Of a stretch of 12,955 bases of DNA, positions 1 through 6,205 are shown in pieces. The notes beneath the pieces were generated by a model. The model did no database searches, was not told the DNA's origin, and saw nothing but the letters and a program-made list of their open reading frames with translations. A program made the translations under genes and the position numbers. Positions within the stretch are counted from its first letter, which is position 1. Each line of letters opens with the position of its first letter. This stretch comes from RGIG9115 sp045648165 (lineage in GTDB: Bacteria > Bacillota > Clostridia > UBA1381): positions 1 to 12,955 of the forward strand of contig JAZRNL010000046.1 of the NCBI GenBank assembly GCA_045648165.1, in the 5' to 3' direction.

Positions 1-6
1 ATTGTA

Positions 7-30
7 GAAATCCGCAAATTTGCGGATTTC
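7..30 (+). terminator. Perfect 24-bp palindrome, probable intrinsic terminator
   Basis: The palindrome has the core CCGCAAATTTGCGG flanked by GAAAT and ATTTC, so both halves pair perfectly. It is followed on the plus strand by a T-rich run (TTTTCATTTT), which suggests a factor-independent terminator for a gene entering from the left edge. The opposite strand has a weaker T tail. No coding sequence lies left of it in the window, so the gene it serves is not visible. Confidence 0.55.
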
Positions 31-57
31 TTTTCATTTTATGCCATTGAAAGCAGT

Positions 58-170
58 AGTGTTACCCAAATTAAAAATTTGGAACACTGTTGCATGGGTG
101 TCGTTCACCAAATCATAGATTTGGACTTCACCGTACGAGCAAGGTATTATGCGGCTAAGCCGCATAATAC
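58..170. repeat. Array of three intergenic hairpins
   Basis: Three hairpins follow each other. The first (58-88) has a 6-bp stem AGTGTT/AACACT, a 2-nt left bulge (AC), then a 7-bp stem CCAAATT/AATTTGG with an AAA loop. The second (97-132) has GGTG/CACC enclosing CCAAAT/ATTTGG. The third (144-170) is a perfect 12-bp stem GTATTATGCGGC/GCCGCATAATAC with a TAA loop. The remaining part, to 248, holds no gene and only a weak AACCA/TGGTT hairpin near 199-220. This could be the 3' untranslated region of rmuC or a remnant of a repeat element; I cannot assign it to a family. Confidence 0.6.
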
Positions 171-248
171 TTCGTTCCGTCCGTTCTGCACTATTTTTAA
201 CCATCCCCTGGATTGTGGTTGACTTTATAAACAGCCCCTATTAATTTG

Positions 249-1478
249 TTAAATTATTTCTTCACTCTCTAATAGCGCCTGACTTTCTCCATCTGTTATG
301 CTTTCAACATCCCGGAGCTTACGGCGGATTGCCGCCGTTCTCGTTCCAATTAAAGAGTCAAGGTCAGAATCAATCTGATTAAGCTTTTTCTTTGTTTTTT
401 CAAGGATATCAGAGAACTTATCAAACTCTGTTTTAACTGCGCCCAGAATTTTCCATACCTCTGCACTGCGCTTCTGGATTGCAAGAGTTTTAAATCCCAT
501 CTGCAAACTGTTGAGAAGTGCCGCCATAGTGCCGGGGCCTGCTATATTAATATGATAGTCCCTTTGCAAAAGCTCCACCATTCCGCAGCGCACTGCCTCT
601 GCATACAATCCTTCAAAGGGCAGAAACATAATTGCAAAATCCGTTGTATCGGGAGGTGCAATATACTTTGTGCGAATATCTTTTGCAAATGATTTCATAC
701 GTGTTATAAGCTCGTTGCGGCATTTTTTAATTTCTTCCGCGTCCCCTTTATCATATGCAGTCTGCAAATTGAAATAGCAGTCGGCAGGGAATTTTGAATC
801 CACAGGAAGATATACAGGCTTTTCACCATCGCCCGGAAGTTTTATTGCAAATTCTACAACTGCACTGCTTCCCTGAACCGTTGCAAAGTTTGTTTCGTAG
901 CGTTCGGGAGGCAGAATTTCTTCAAGAATTGCACCAAGCTGAATTTCGCCCAGTATTCCTCTTGTTTTAACATTTGAAAGCACTTTTTTAAGGTCTCCTA
1001 CCCCTGATGCCAAAGTCTGCATTTCTCCCAGTCCTTTATACACCTGTTCAAGCCTTTCGCTCACAAGCTTGAAAGATTCTGTCATTTTGGTTTCAAGAGT
1101 TTTTTCCAGCTTTTCGTCTACGGTTTTACGCATTGATTCAAGCTTTTCGTTATTATCTTTACGAATTGTTTCAAGACTTGCAGAAACAGTTGTTCTGAGA
1201 TTATCAAGCTTCTGCTCATTGGATTTTTCAAGAGAGCGAAGCCGCTCTTCCATAGTTAAAAGCTGATTTTTTAGGCTTTCCGAGCCTGATTTCTGACCGT
1301 CTGCAACGGTTTTGCGGATTTCGTCAAGGCGTGTAATCTGCAGCTCACCCATTGCTTTCTGATTTTCAGAGAGCACGTCATACAGCTCCTTTGAACTACC
1401 GCCTCCTCCTTTTTTAGAAATAAGCACTGCAAGGAGTATTATAACCGCCGTAAGGAGTGCAATTATTATGTATTCCAT
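249..1478 (-). CDS. rmuC: RmuC family protein (DNA recombination limiting protein)
   Basis: Probable RmuC, a membrane-anchored coiled-coil protein with a nuclease-like fold that in E. coli limits recombination at inverted repeats. The ATG at 1478 is preferred over an in-frame upstream start at 1508 because it has the Shine-Dalgarno AAAGGTGGG just before it; this gives 409 residues. Residues 2-20 form one hydrophobic N-terminal segment. Residues about 30-165 are a long charged coiled coil with repeated LxxxRKTV-like units (LDEIRKTV, LDNLRTTV, LESMRKTV). The conserved RmuC domain follows, with KTRGILGEIQL at about 171-181 and the PVDSKFP and FLPFEGLYAEA segments. The gene starts 26 bp after the stop of the DUF3048 gene, so the two are very probably cotranscribed. 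Family assignment is confident; the molecular function is poorly defined even in model species. Confidence 0.93.
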   Translation of the reverse strand: MEYIIIALLTAVIILLAVLISKKGGGGSSKELYDVLSENQKAMGELQITRLDEIRKTVADGQKSGSESLKNQLLTMEERLRSLEKSNEQKLDNLRTTVSASLETIRKDNNEKLESMRKTVDEKLEKTLETKMTESFKLVSERLEQVYKGLGEMQTLASGVGDLKKVLSNVKTRGILGEIQLGAILEEILPPERYETNFATVQGSSAVVEFAIKLPGDGEKPVYLPVDSKFPADCYFNLQTAYDKGDAEEIKKCRNELITRMKSFAKDIRTKYIAPPDTTDFAIMFLPFEGLYAEAVRCGMVELLQRDYHINIAGPGTMAALLNSLQMGFKTLAIQKRSAEVWKILGAVKTEFDKFSDILEKTKKKLNQIDSDLDSLIGTRTAAIRRKLRDVESITDGESQALLESEEII

Positions 1479-1504
1479 TTCATTCCCACCTTTTATATTC
1501 AAAA

Positions 1505-2533
1505 TCACTTTATAATAACGCCAAGAGCCGGACTTATAATATTTATCATTGTATTTCCCGTGTTTATAAGAAGCTCTTCCCCATCGGATTTTTTATAAAC
1601 TGTGGGTTCGGTTCTGGACTCTTTTGACCAGGTGATTTCTTCATATGCTCCGTTTGTGAAATAATAACCTTTCCCTGTGCCGGTTGTTATAATTTCACGC
1701 CTTGCGCTTCCATCTCCAAGTGACGTATCCGCAATAAGCTCAACAATGATGTTTTTAAATGACAACACATTTCCGTTTTGCATAGTATGGGGCGCATTAT
1801 TAATCTGTTTTTCGTAAAGCCCTGTTTCTGCATTATACTTATATCCTGTTTTATACATCCCCGCGTAAGGTAATATAATTTCTGTTGCTATATTATCTGC
1901 GGGCATAGTTATATACTCTGTTCCGTATTTGATTTCATTTTTTGCGCCAGTCTCTGATTTATATCCTTTGTTTGCGGCGCTTTGTTTAATTCTTTCAATA
2001 CTTGTATAAGCGCTGTGCCAATCGCCTTTAAATTTCCTCTCTCGCCAGAATACATTTCCATCGGAGCCGCTAACCCCGTTTATATTGTTAACACCGAATT
2101 TTGAAATATCCTGACTTGCTCTGGGGCTCCAGCCGTAATGGGTATATATTGCGTCATTTTCTTTCACAAAATCAAGAAAATAATGCCTTGATGAGCGAAC
2201 AGGCCCGATTTTTTCTGTGTTTACATTGCGGAAGAGTGCCATAAATCTTGTGGAGCCGCCTTCAACCGGCATTTCGTATATAAGATATGCCTCATCAAGA
2301 CCTGCCTGGGGTCTTGCATCTTTATTGTCGTTGTCAATCATCACGGCAATTGGTCTTTCATTAGTATTTATGTAACTGTCAAGATAATTCTTGATTTCAG
2401 GTGCTATTGGCTCAACTTCTTCCGTTATATCAGTAGGGGTAAGCTCTTCCACCGTATTATTTACCTTGCTGCACCCCGTAAAGGTTAAAGCCATTACCGC
2501 CGTTAACGTAAAAATCATAAGTTTCTTGTTCAT
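1505..2533 (-). CDS. DUF3048 domain lipoprotein, YerB-like
   Basis: The start is the ATG at 2533, ten codons inside the longest frame, because it follows the site AGGAGAATTAATA; this gives 342 residues. The N-terminus is a lipoprotein signal: MNKKLMIF, a hydrophobic core, then FTGC with Cys21 as the likely lipidated residue. The mature part carries the DUF3048 signature: RPIAVMIDND, ARPQAGLDEAYLIYE, GGSTRFMALF, IGPVRSSRHYFLDF, then the C-terminal DUF3048 half (VYKKSDGEELLINTGNT). B. subtilis YerB belongs to this family and is encoded beside pcrA and ligA, so a link to DNA metabolism has been suggested, but biochemical activity is unknown. Here it is the first gene of a unit with rmuC and has its own consensus promoter. 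It is expected to sit on the outer face of the cytoplasmic membrane. Confidence 0.9.
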   Translation of the reverse strand: MNKKLMIFTLTAVMALTFTGCSKVNNTVEELTPTDITEEVEPIAPEIKNYLDSYINTNERPIAVMIDNDNKDARPQAGLDEAYLIYEMPVEGGSTRFMALFRNVNTEKIGPVRSSRHYFLDFVKENDAIYTHYGWSPRASQDISKFGVNNINGVSGSDGNVFWRERKFKGDWHSAYTSIERIKQSAANKGYKSETGAKNEIKYGTEYITMPADNIATEIILPYAGMYKTGYKYNAETGLYEKQINNAPHTMQNGNVLSFKNIIVELIADTSLGDGSARREIITTGTGKGYYFTNGAYEEITWSKESRTEPTVYKKSDGEELLINTGNTMINIISPALGVIIK

Positions 2534-2600
2534 TATTAATTCTCCTGTTTTAATGTATATCAAATGTCATAGGAACACCATTTCTTTATTCTATAAACTA

Positions 2601-2629
2601 ATTATATCACGGCATAAATTTTTTGTCAA
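2601..2629 (-). promoter_or_regulatory. Full-consensus housekeeping promoter for the DUF3048-rmuC unit
   Basis: On the minus strand TTGACA (2629-2624), a 17-nt spacer and TATAAT (2606-2601) match the sigma-A consensus at all twelve positions. TGA directly precedes TATAAT, giving an extended -10 TG. The site overlaps the last codons and stop codon of the SLOG-family gene (stop at 2609-2607). Transcription should start near 2594, leaving a leader of about 60 nt before the ATG at 2533. Confidence 0.88.
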
Positions 2630-3047
2630 CGATATTGATAATTGGTTTTTTCTTCTTTTTAGCGTATTCAAGCATCATCGCAGCTCCGCCCCAGCTGTGA
2701 TTTACATACGTAATTACTATATCACTATTTTCTACCATCCATCTATTTCTTTCTACTATTGCAAGTTTTGCGGGTACTTTTTCTAATGGCGGATATAAAG
2801 TGAAGTCATAGAAAGATAAATCATATTCCCTGTCAGGATACGGGATTGCCAGAATTGATTGTATATGATAATGCTCTTCTTTAAGCTCTGCTACCGATTT
2901 AGCAACCAAATAATCAAATCCACCATATCCACCAATCAAAAATCTGTCTGCTCCTTCTTTTATAAGTATGCTAATAATTTGCTTCAATTGTTCTCTGACA
3001 TATTCACTGTTAAAAATTTCTCTGTGTCCACAAAAAGTTACTGTCAT
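2607..3047 (-). CDS. SLOG-superfamily (DUF1273/YpsA-like) Rossmann-fold protein
   Basis: This 146-residue soluble protein starts at an ATG preceded by GAGGTGATTATAT, a good ribosome binding site. It opens with MTVTFCGHRE, a beta strand followed by the GHR motif typical of DUF1273/YpsA-like proteins. It then has a glycine-rich turn, FLIGGYGGFDYLVAKS (about residues 36-51), and a C-terminal strand-turn-helix, WMVENSDIVITYVNHSWGGA (about 102-121), followed by a lysine run and KPIINI. These fit the SLOG fold, whose members bind nucleotides or nucleotide-derived ligands. No catalytic function is established for this type. It is divergent from a small Cro/CI-type regulator and clearly AT-richer (about 34% G+C in a 200-bp hand count) than the neighbouring housekeeping genes, so horizontal acquisition is plausible. 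Fold assignment is good; the biological role is unknown. Confidence 0.8.
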   Translation of the reverse strand: MTVTFCGHREIFNSEYVREQLKQIISILIKEGADRFLIGGYGGFDYLVAKSVAELKEEHYHIQSILAIPYPDREYDLSFYDFTLYPPLEKVPAKLAIVERNRWMVENSDIVITYVNHSWGGAAMMLEYAKKKKKPIINIVDKKFMP

Positions 3048-3061
3048 ATATAATCACCTCA

Positions 3062-3095
3062 AAAACATTATATATGTTTTCATTATATAATGAAA
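3062..3095. promoter_or_regulatory. Palindromic operator/promoter region of the SLOG-family gene
   Basis: TTTCATTATATAATGAAA (3078-3095) is a perfect 18-bp palindrome. It partly overlaps a second inverted repeat, AAAACAT with 5 nt then ATGTTTT (3062-3080). Read on the minus strand, both contain TATAAT-like -10 hexamers upstream of the ATG at 3047, so a regulator bound here would occlude the promoter. No good -35 box is visible. The divergent Cro/CI-type protein is the obvious candidate ligand; this is inference. Confidence 0.5.
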
Positions 3096-3119
3096 TAGTC
3101 TATATGTATTTTTATCTGA

Positions 3120-3148
3120 TGTATTAATATAATACTAATACATTAGTA
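3120..3148. promoter_or_regulatory. Probable promoter and autoregulatory operator of the XRE gene
   Basis: A plus-strand TATAAT lies at 3128-3133, about 30 bp before the start codon, with only a poor -35 sequence. It is overlapped by two inverted repeats: TGTATTA (3120-3126) with TAATACA (3136-3142), and TACTAAT with a 2-nt gap then ATTAGTA (3133-3148). This arrangement is typical of a Cro/CI-type repressor controlling its own promoter. Confidence 0.5.
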
Positions 3149-3161
3149 ATGAGGTGTGTTT

Positions 3162-3368
3162 ATGGTTAAGCTTAATGCATTAACTTTGCTAAACAAAAAG
3201 GGTAAAACAAAATACTGGCTCTACAAGCAACTTGGTATGAGTTATCAGAATTTCAGCAAAATGATAAATAACGTAACCAAGTCCATACAATATGAAAATA
3301 TTGATGCTCTTTGTCAAATTTTAGAATGTACGCCAAATGAATTGTTTATTTTTACGGATGAAACTTGA
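3162..3368 (+). CDS. Small XRE/Cro-CI family transcriptional regulator
   Basis: This encodes a single-domain helix-turn-helix DNA-binding protein. I chose the ATG at 3162 (68 residues) over the in-frame GTG at 3156 because GAGGTG at 3151-3156 then acts as the Shine-Dalgarno with normal spacing. The helices can be followed: a first helix ending in KTKYWLYKQLG, the turn and recognition helix in MSYQNFSKMIN, then YENIDALCQILECTPNELF, the classical last helix of the HTH_26/YozG-like subgroup. There is no extra effector domain. The gene is AT-rich (about 30% G+C over 200 bp counted by hand). It is divergently paired with the SLOG-family gene and probably regulates it and itself through the palindromes between them. 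Confidence 0.85.
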   Translation: MVKLNALTLLNKKGKTKYWLYKQLGMSYQNFSKMINNVTKSIQYENIDALCQILECTPNELFIFTDET

Positions 3369-3392
3369 AAAAGCACCTTAGGGTGCTTTTTC
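3367..3392. terminator. Bidirectional terminator shared by the XRE gene and spoIID
   Basis: An 11-bp perfect stem, GAAAAAGCACC (3367-3377) with GGTGCTTTTTC (3382-3392), has a TTAG loop and T runs on both strands. The XRE stop codon (3366-3368) sits at its left foot and the spoIID stop codon (3380-3378, minus) lies in the loop. The two convergent genes thus end 9 bp apart on one terminator. Confidence 0.88.
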
Positions 3393-4331
3393 TACTGTTG
3401 TACCTGTATAATAATACTTTAGAATTTCTTCATAGGTGCTGCCGTTTGATGCCATAAACTCTGCTCCGTACTGGCTCATTCCCACTCCGTGACCATTCCC
3501 CTTTACCTTTATTATTATTTGCTCTCCGTTTTGCTCTATTTCCGCATTTGTAGACCGTAAACCAAAAATTTCACGGAAAACCGTTCCCTTTACTTCCACC
3601 CCTCCAAGGGTTATTTTTTTTATTCCTCCTGCCTCGCTTCTTATGATATTTTCAAATAACATACTATTCCAATCGGTATTCTCTATTTTTTCTGAAATCT
3701 TTGTTTTAAACTCATATTCCGTGCAGATAAGCTCAGAATAAAACTTAGGTGAAAGCTCATCTCCACGGCTCTCTACACTCACAAGGTAAGGCACATCCTT
3801 GCTCCAAACATCACCTGCATTTTCTGTCCGTCCTGAGGATGTGGAATGAAAAAGTGCACTTATGGGCTCACCTTCATATGTAACGATTTCCCCTGCGGTT
3901 TCTTCCACCGCCCTTGAAATCTTTTTCCAATATTCTTCCCTTTTATCCTCCTCCCATTTTTCTTTTCTGTCTGCCTCGCTGAGCCATGCCTTACAGTGGG
4001 CATAGTCTGTACAAACAGGAGCACCTTTGTGCTCCGGCGCATCGCCGCCGTTTTTCTTTTTTGAGCACAGGTATGTACGTGCCGCCACAGCCTGGGCCTT
4101 TAATGCCTCCTCTCCAAAAGATGCAGGCATTTCCGCCCCGACCACCTCTTTAAGATACTGGGATGTATCCATTTCAACCACTTTATCATCTTCTTTCACA
4201 TAAACCTTTACGGTTTTAAAAGGCTCCCCCTTTTTAAGCCCCAATCCCCCTGTAAAATAAACTGCAAAAAAGGGTATGATTATCGTTATAAAAATCACGT
4301 AAATACACGCCGTCAGCACTATTTTTTTCAA
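3378..4331 (-). CDS. spoIID: Stage II sporulation protein D (SpoIID), lytic transglycosylase
   Basis: SpoIID is a membrane-anchored peptidoglycan lytic transglycosylase of the engulfment machinery, acting with SpoIIP and SpoIIM in the mother cell. I favour the TTG at 4331 (317 residues) because GGAGGTGG precedes it; the upstream in-frame ATG at 4346 lies over that site and has only a weak AGGA. One transmembrane segment follows the start (VLTACIYVIFITIIIPFF). The SpoIID domain shows YLKEVVGAEMPASFGEEALK with the catalytic Glu of GAEMP (about residue 67). It has a zinc-binding cluster with two Cys and two His (EHKGAPVCTDYAHCKAW, about 100-116), HSTSSGRTENAGDVW, and the C-terminal GNGHGVGMSQYGA. 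All expected residues are present, so the enzyme should be active. It is single here, with no spoIIQ-like gene beside it, and is divergent from recJ. Confidence 0.95.
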   Translation of the reverse strand: MKKIVLTACIYVIFITIIIPFFAVYFTGGLGLKKGEPFKTVKVYVKEDDKVVEMDTSQYLKEVVGAEMPASFGEEALKAQAVAARTYLCSKKKNGGDAPEHKGAPVCTDYAHCKAWLSEADRKEKWEEDKREEYWKKISRAVEETAGEIVTYEGEPISALFHSTSSGRTENAGDVWSKDVPYLVSVESRGDELSPKFYSELICTEYEFKTKISEKIENTDWNSMLFENIIRSEAGGIKKITLGGVEVKGTVFREIFGLRSTNAEIEQNGEQIIIKVKGNGHGVGMSQYGAEFMASNGSTYEEILKYYYTGTTVEKAP

Positions 4332-4349
4332 TTCCGCCACCTCCATTTA

Positions 4350-4377
4350 ATCCTATGATAAATTTGAAGAAAAATAT
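4350..4377 (-). promoter_or_regulatory. Possible sigma-E-like promoter of spoIID
   Basis: On the minus strand a TATATT-like element (about 4377-4372) is followed after 15 nt by CATAGGAT (4357-4350). These resemble the sigma-E elements ATATT and CATACAAT, the latter with six of eight matches. spoIID is a sigma-E gene in B. subtilis. A start site near 4343 would exclude the ATG at 4346 and fit the TTG start, though it would leave almost no leader before the Shine-Dalgarno. The match is weak and AT-rich DNA gives such hits by chance. Confidence 0.3.
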
Positions 4378-4399
4378 AACAAAAAAATCAGAAAAACAC

Positions 4400-4428
4400 T
4401 TGAAATTATGCGAAAAAAATGGTATAAT
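4400..4428 (+). promoter_or_regulatory. Strong extended -10 promoter of the recJ-gyrB operon
   Basis: TTGAAA (4400-4405), a 17-nt spacer and TATAAT (4423-4428) are present, with TG at 4420-4421 giving an extended -10 element. Only one base deviates in effect from the housekeeping consensus (A for C in the -35). It lies about 38 bp before the recJ ATG and is the only strong promoter I see before the six-gene operon. Confidence 0.85.
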
Positions 4429-4466
4429 GGATATAATATTATTATCTTTTGGACAGGGGTGAATTT

Positions 4467-6170
4467 ATGCAGGCTAAACGCTGGGTTTTTCTTAACAAAG
4501 AACACGACAGAAATTTAATTATGGCAACTGCTGAGAGGCTGTCCGTTTCACCTGTTATAATCACTCTTCTTTTTAATCGGGGAATAACCTCGGATAAGGA
4601 AATAACCGCTTTTCTTTCAAAGTCTATGCAAACGGTTCATAACCCTATGCTTCTTCCTGATATGGAAAAAGCCGTAACCCGTATTGCAGAAGCAATTGAA
4701 AAGAATGAAAAAATTTATATTTACGGCGACTACGACGTGGATGGAATAACGTCCACAGTGCTTTTATATAAATATCTTCTTGCCCACGGTGCCGACGTAG
4801 AATACTACATACCTGACCGGATAACCGAAGGCTACGGCATAAACATAAAAGCCATAAATAAAATTTCAAAAACAGGCTGCAAGCTAATAATCACCGTTGA
4901 CTGCGGAATAACTTCCGGAGGTGAAACGGAGCTTGCAAAGGCTCAGGGTATGGACGTGATTATCACAGACCATCACACCTGTAAAGAAAAAATTCCAAAT
5001 GCTCTCGCGGTTATTAATCCAAAAAGAGAGGATTCAGAGTATCCATTTCCCGATCTCGCCGGCGTAGGTGTTACATTTAAAACCGTACTTGCCCTTGCAA
5101 TTAAGCTTGGGGAAGATACAAAAGCAACATTCAGTAAATATGCACCCTATGCCGCTATAGGTACTGTTGCAGATGTGGTTTCCCTTACAGATGAAAACAG
5201 AGTAATTACCCACAGAGGTATTTTATCAGCAGCAGAAAACCCAACTCCCGGGATTTCGGCTCTTATGGAGATTTCCGGCATAAACGAGCTTAACACAAGC
5301 TCTGTTGCATACGCCATTGCACCCCGGATAAATGCAGCCGGCAGGATGGGAAATGCGAACCTTGCGGCTGAGCTTCTTATCTGCGAAAGTAAGGGTACGG
5401 CTTCAGAAATTGCATCACGGCTTAATACTGAAAATCAGCGACGGAGAGTATGCGAGAAAAAAATAATGTACGAAGCTGAAGCTATAATCTCTGCCAGCCC
5501 CTCTCTTCTTTCAAAGCCTATACTTGTTGTAGGCGGAGATATGTGGCATCAGGGAGTAGTGGGCATAGTTGCATCACGACTTTCGGAAAAATACTATAAG
5601 CCTGTTGTCCTCGTATCATTTGAGGACGGAAAAGGTCACGGCTCCTGCAGAAGTATTGATGGCTTCAACATATTCGAGGCGCTTAACCACTGCGACGATC
5701 TTCTGGAAAAGTTCGGAGGTCATGCTATGGCGGCAGGGCTTTCTTTAAGGGAAAGTAATTTTGATGAATTTTCAAAAAAGATAAACATCTACGGCAAAAA
5801 GAATATGCCCCAGGATGCACTTATACCTTCACTTAATATAGATTGTACCATCAGTGCATCTGCATTGACAGAGCATAATATAAACATACTTTCATCCATG
5901 AAACCCTTTGGGGAAGGGAATAGCACCCCCGTTTTTGCAATAATGGGTGCAACCGTTGCATCAGCAATGCAAATGGGTGAGGAAGGAGCACATCTGAGGC
6001 TTCAGCTTACAAAGGACGGATGCAACCTATCCTGTGTGGCATTCCGGATGGGTGAGCTTTGCCCTCAGCTTTCGCCCGGCAAAACAGTGGATATTGCTTT
6101 CACACCCGAAATTAACACATATAACGGACGGCGCAGTGTTCAGCTTCGCCTGGCAGACATAAATATCTGA
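4467..6170 (+). CDS. recJ: Single-stranded-DNA-specific exonuclease RecJ
   Basis: RecJ is a 5'-3' single-strand DNA exonuclease of the DHH phosphoesterase family, used in RecF-pathway recombination and repair. The ATG at 4467 (567 residues) follows AGGGGTG at a good distance and is preferred over an in-frame TTG at 4449. DHH-family motifs are in order: YGDYDVDGITST (GDYDVDG about 87-93, metal-binding aspartates), VDCGITS, then ITDHHT with the name-giving DHH at 168-170. NPKREDSEYPFPDLAGVG and GTVADVVSL follow. The DHHA1 domain carries GGHAMAAGL, and a C-terminal OB-like part ends in NTYNGRRSVQLRLADI. The length matches the short form (E. coli RecJ 577 aa), without the C-terminal extension seen in many Bacillota. 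It is the first gene of the operon, 35 bp before rel; the apt gene usual between them is missing. Confidence 0.96.
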   Translation: MQAKRWVFLNKEHDRNLIMATAERLSVSPVIITLLFNRGITSDKEITAFLSKSMQTVHNPMLLPDMEKAVTRIAEAIEKNEKIYIYGDYDVDGITSTVLLYKYLLAHGADVEYYIPDRITEGYGINIKAINKISKTGCKLIITVDCGITSGGETELAKAQGMDVIITDHHTCKEKIPNALAVINPKREDSEYPFPDLAGVGVTFKTVLALAIKLGEDTKATFSKYAPYAAIGTVADVVSLTDENRVITHRGILSAAENPTPGISALMEISGINELNTSSVAYAIAPRINAAGRMGNANLAAELLICESKGTASEIASRLNTENQRRRVCEKKIMYEAEAIISASPSLLSKPILVVGGDMWHQGVVGIVASRLSEKYYKPVVLVSFEDGKGHGSCRSIDGFNIFEALNHCDDLLEKFGGHAMAAGLSLRESNFDEFSKKINIYGKKNMPQDALIPSLNIDCTISASALTEHNINILSSMKPFGEGNSTPVFAIMGATVASAMQMGEEGAHLRLQLTKDGCNLSCVAFRMGELCPQLSPGKTVDIAFTPEINTYNGRRSVQLRLADINI

Positions 6171-6205
6171 CAAAATGAGAATTATTTTTGAAAGGAGTGA
6201 TTTTT

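Noticed and set aside
2391..2786. 131-codon plus-strand open frame across the DUF3048 start and SLOG 3' end
   Set aside because: It is antisense to two well-supported genes and a consensus promoter and resembles no family.
6170..6205. Possible missing apt remnant between recJ and rel
   Set aside because: Only 35 bp separate the genes and they contain just the rel ribosome binding site; nothing of apt remains.
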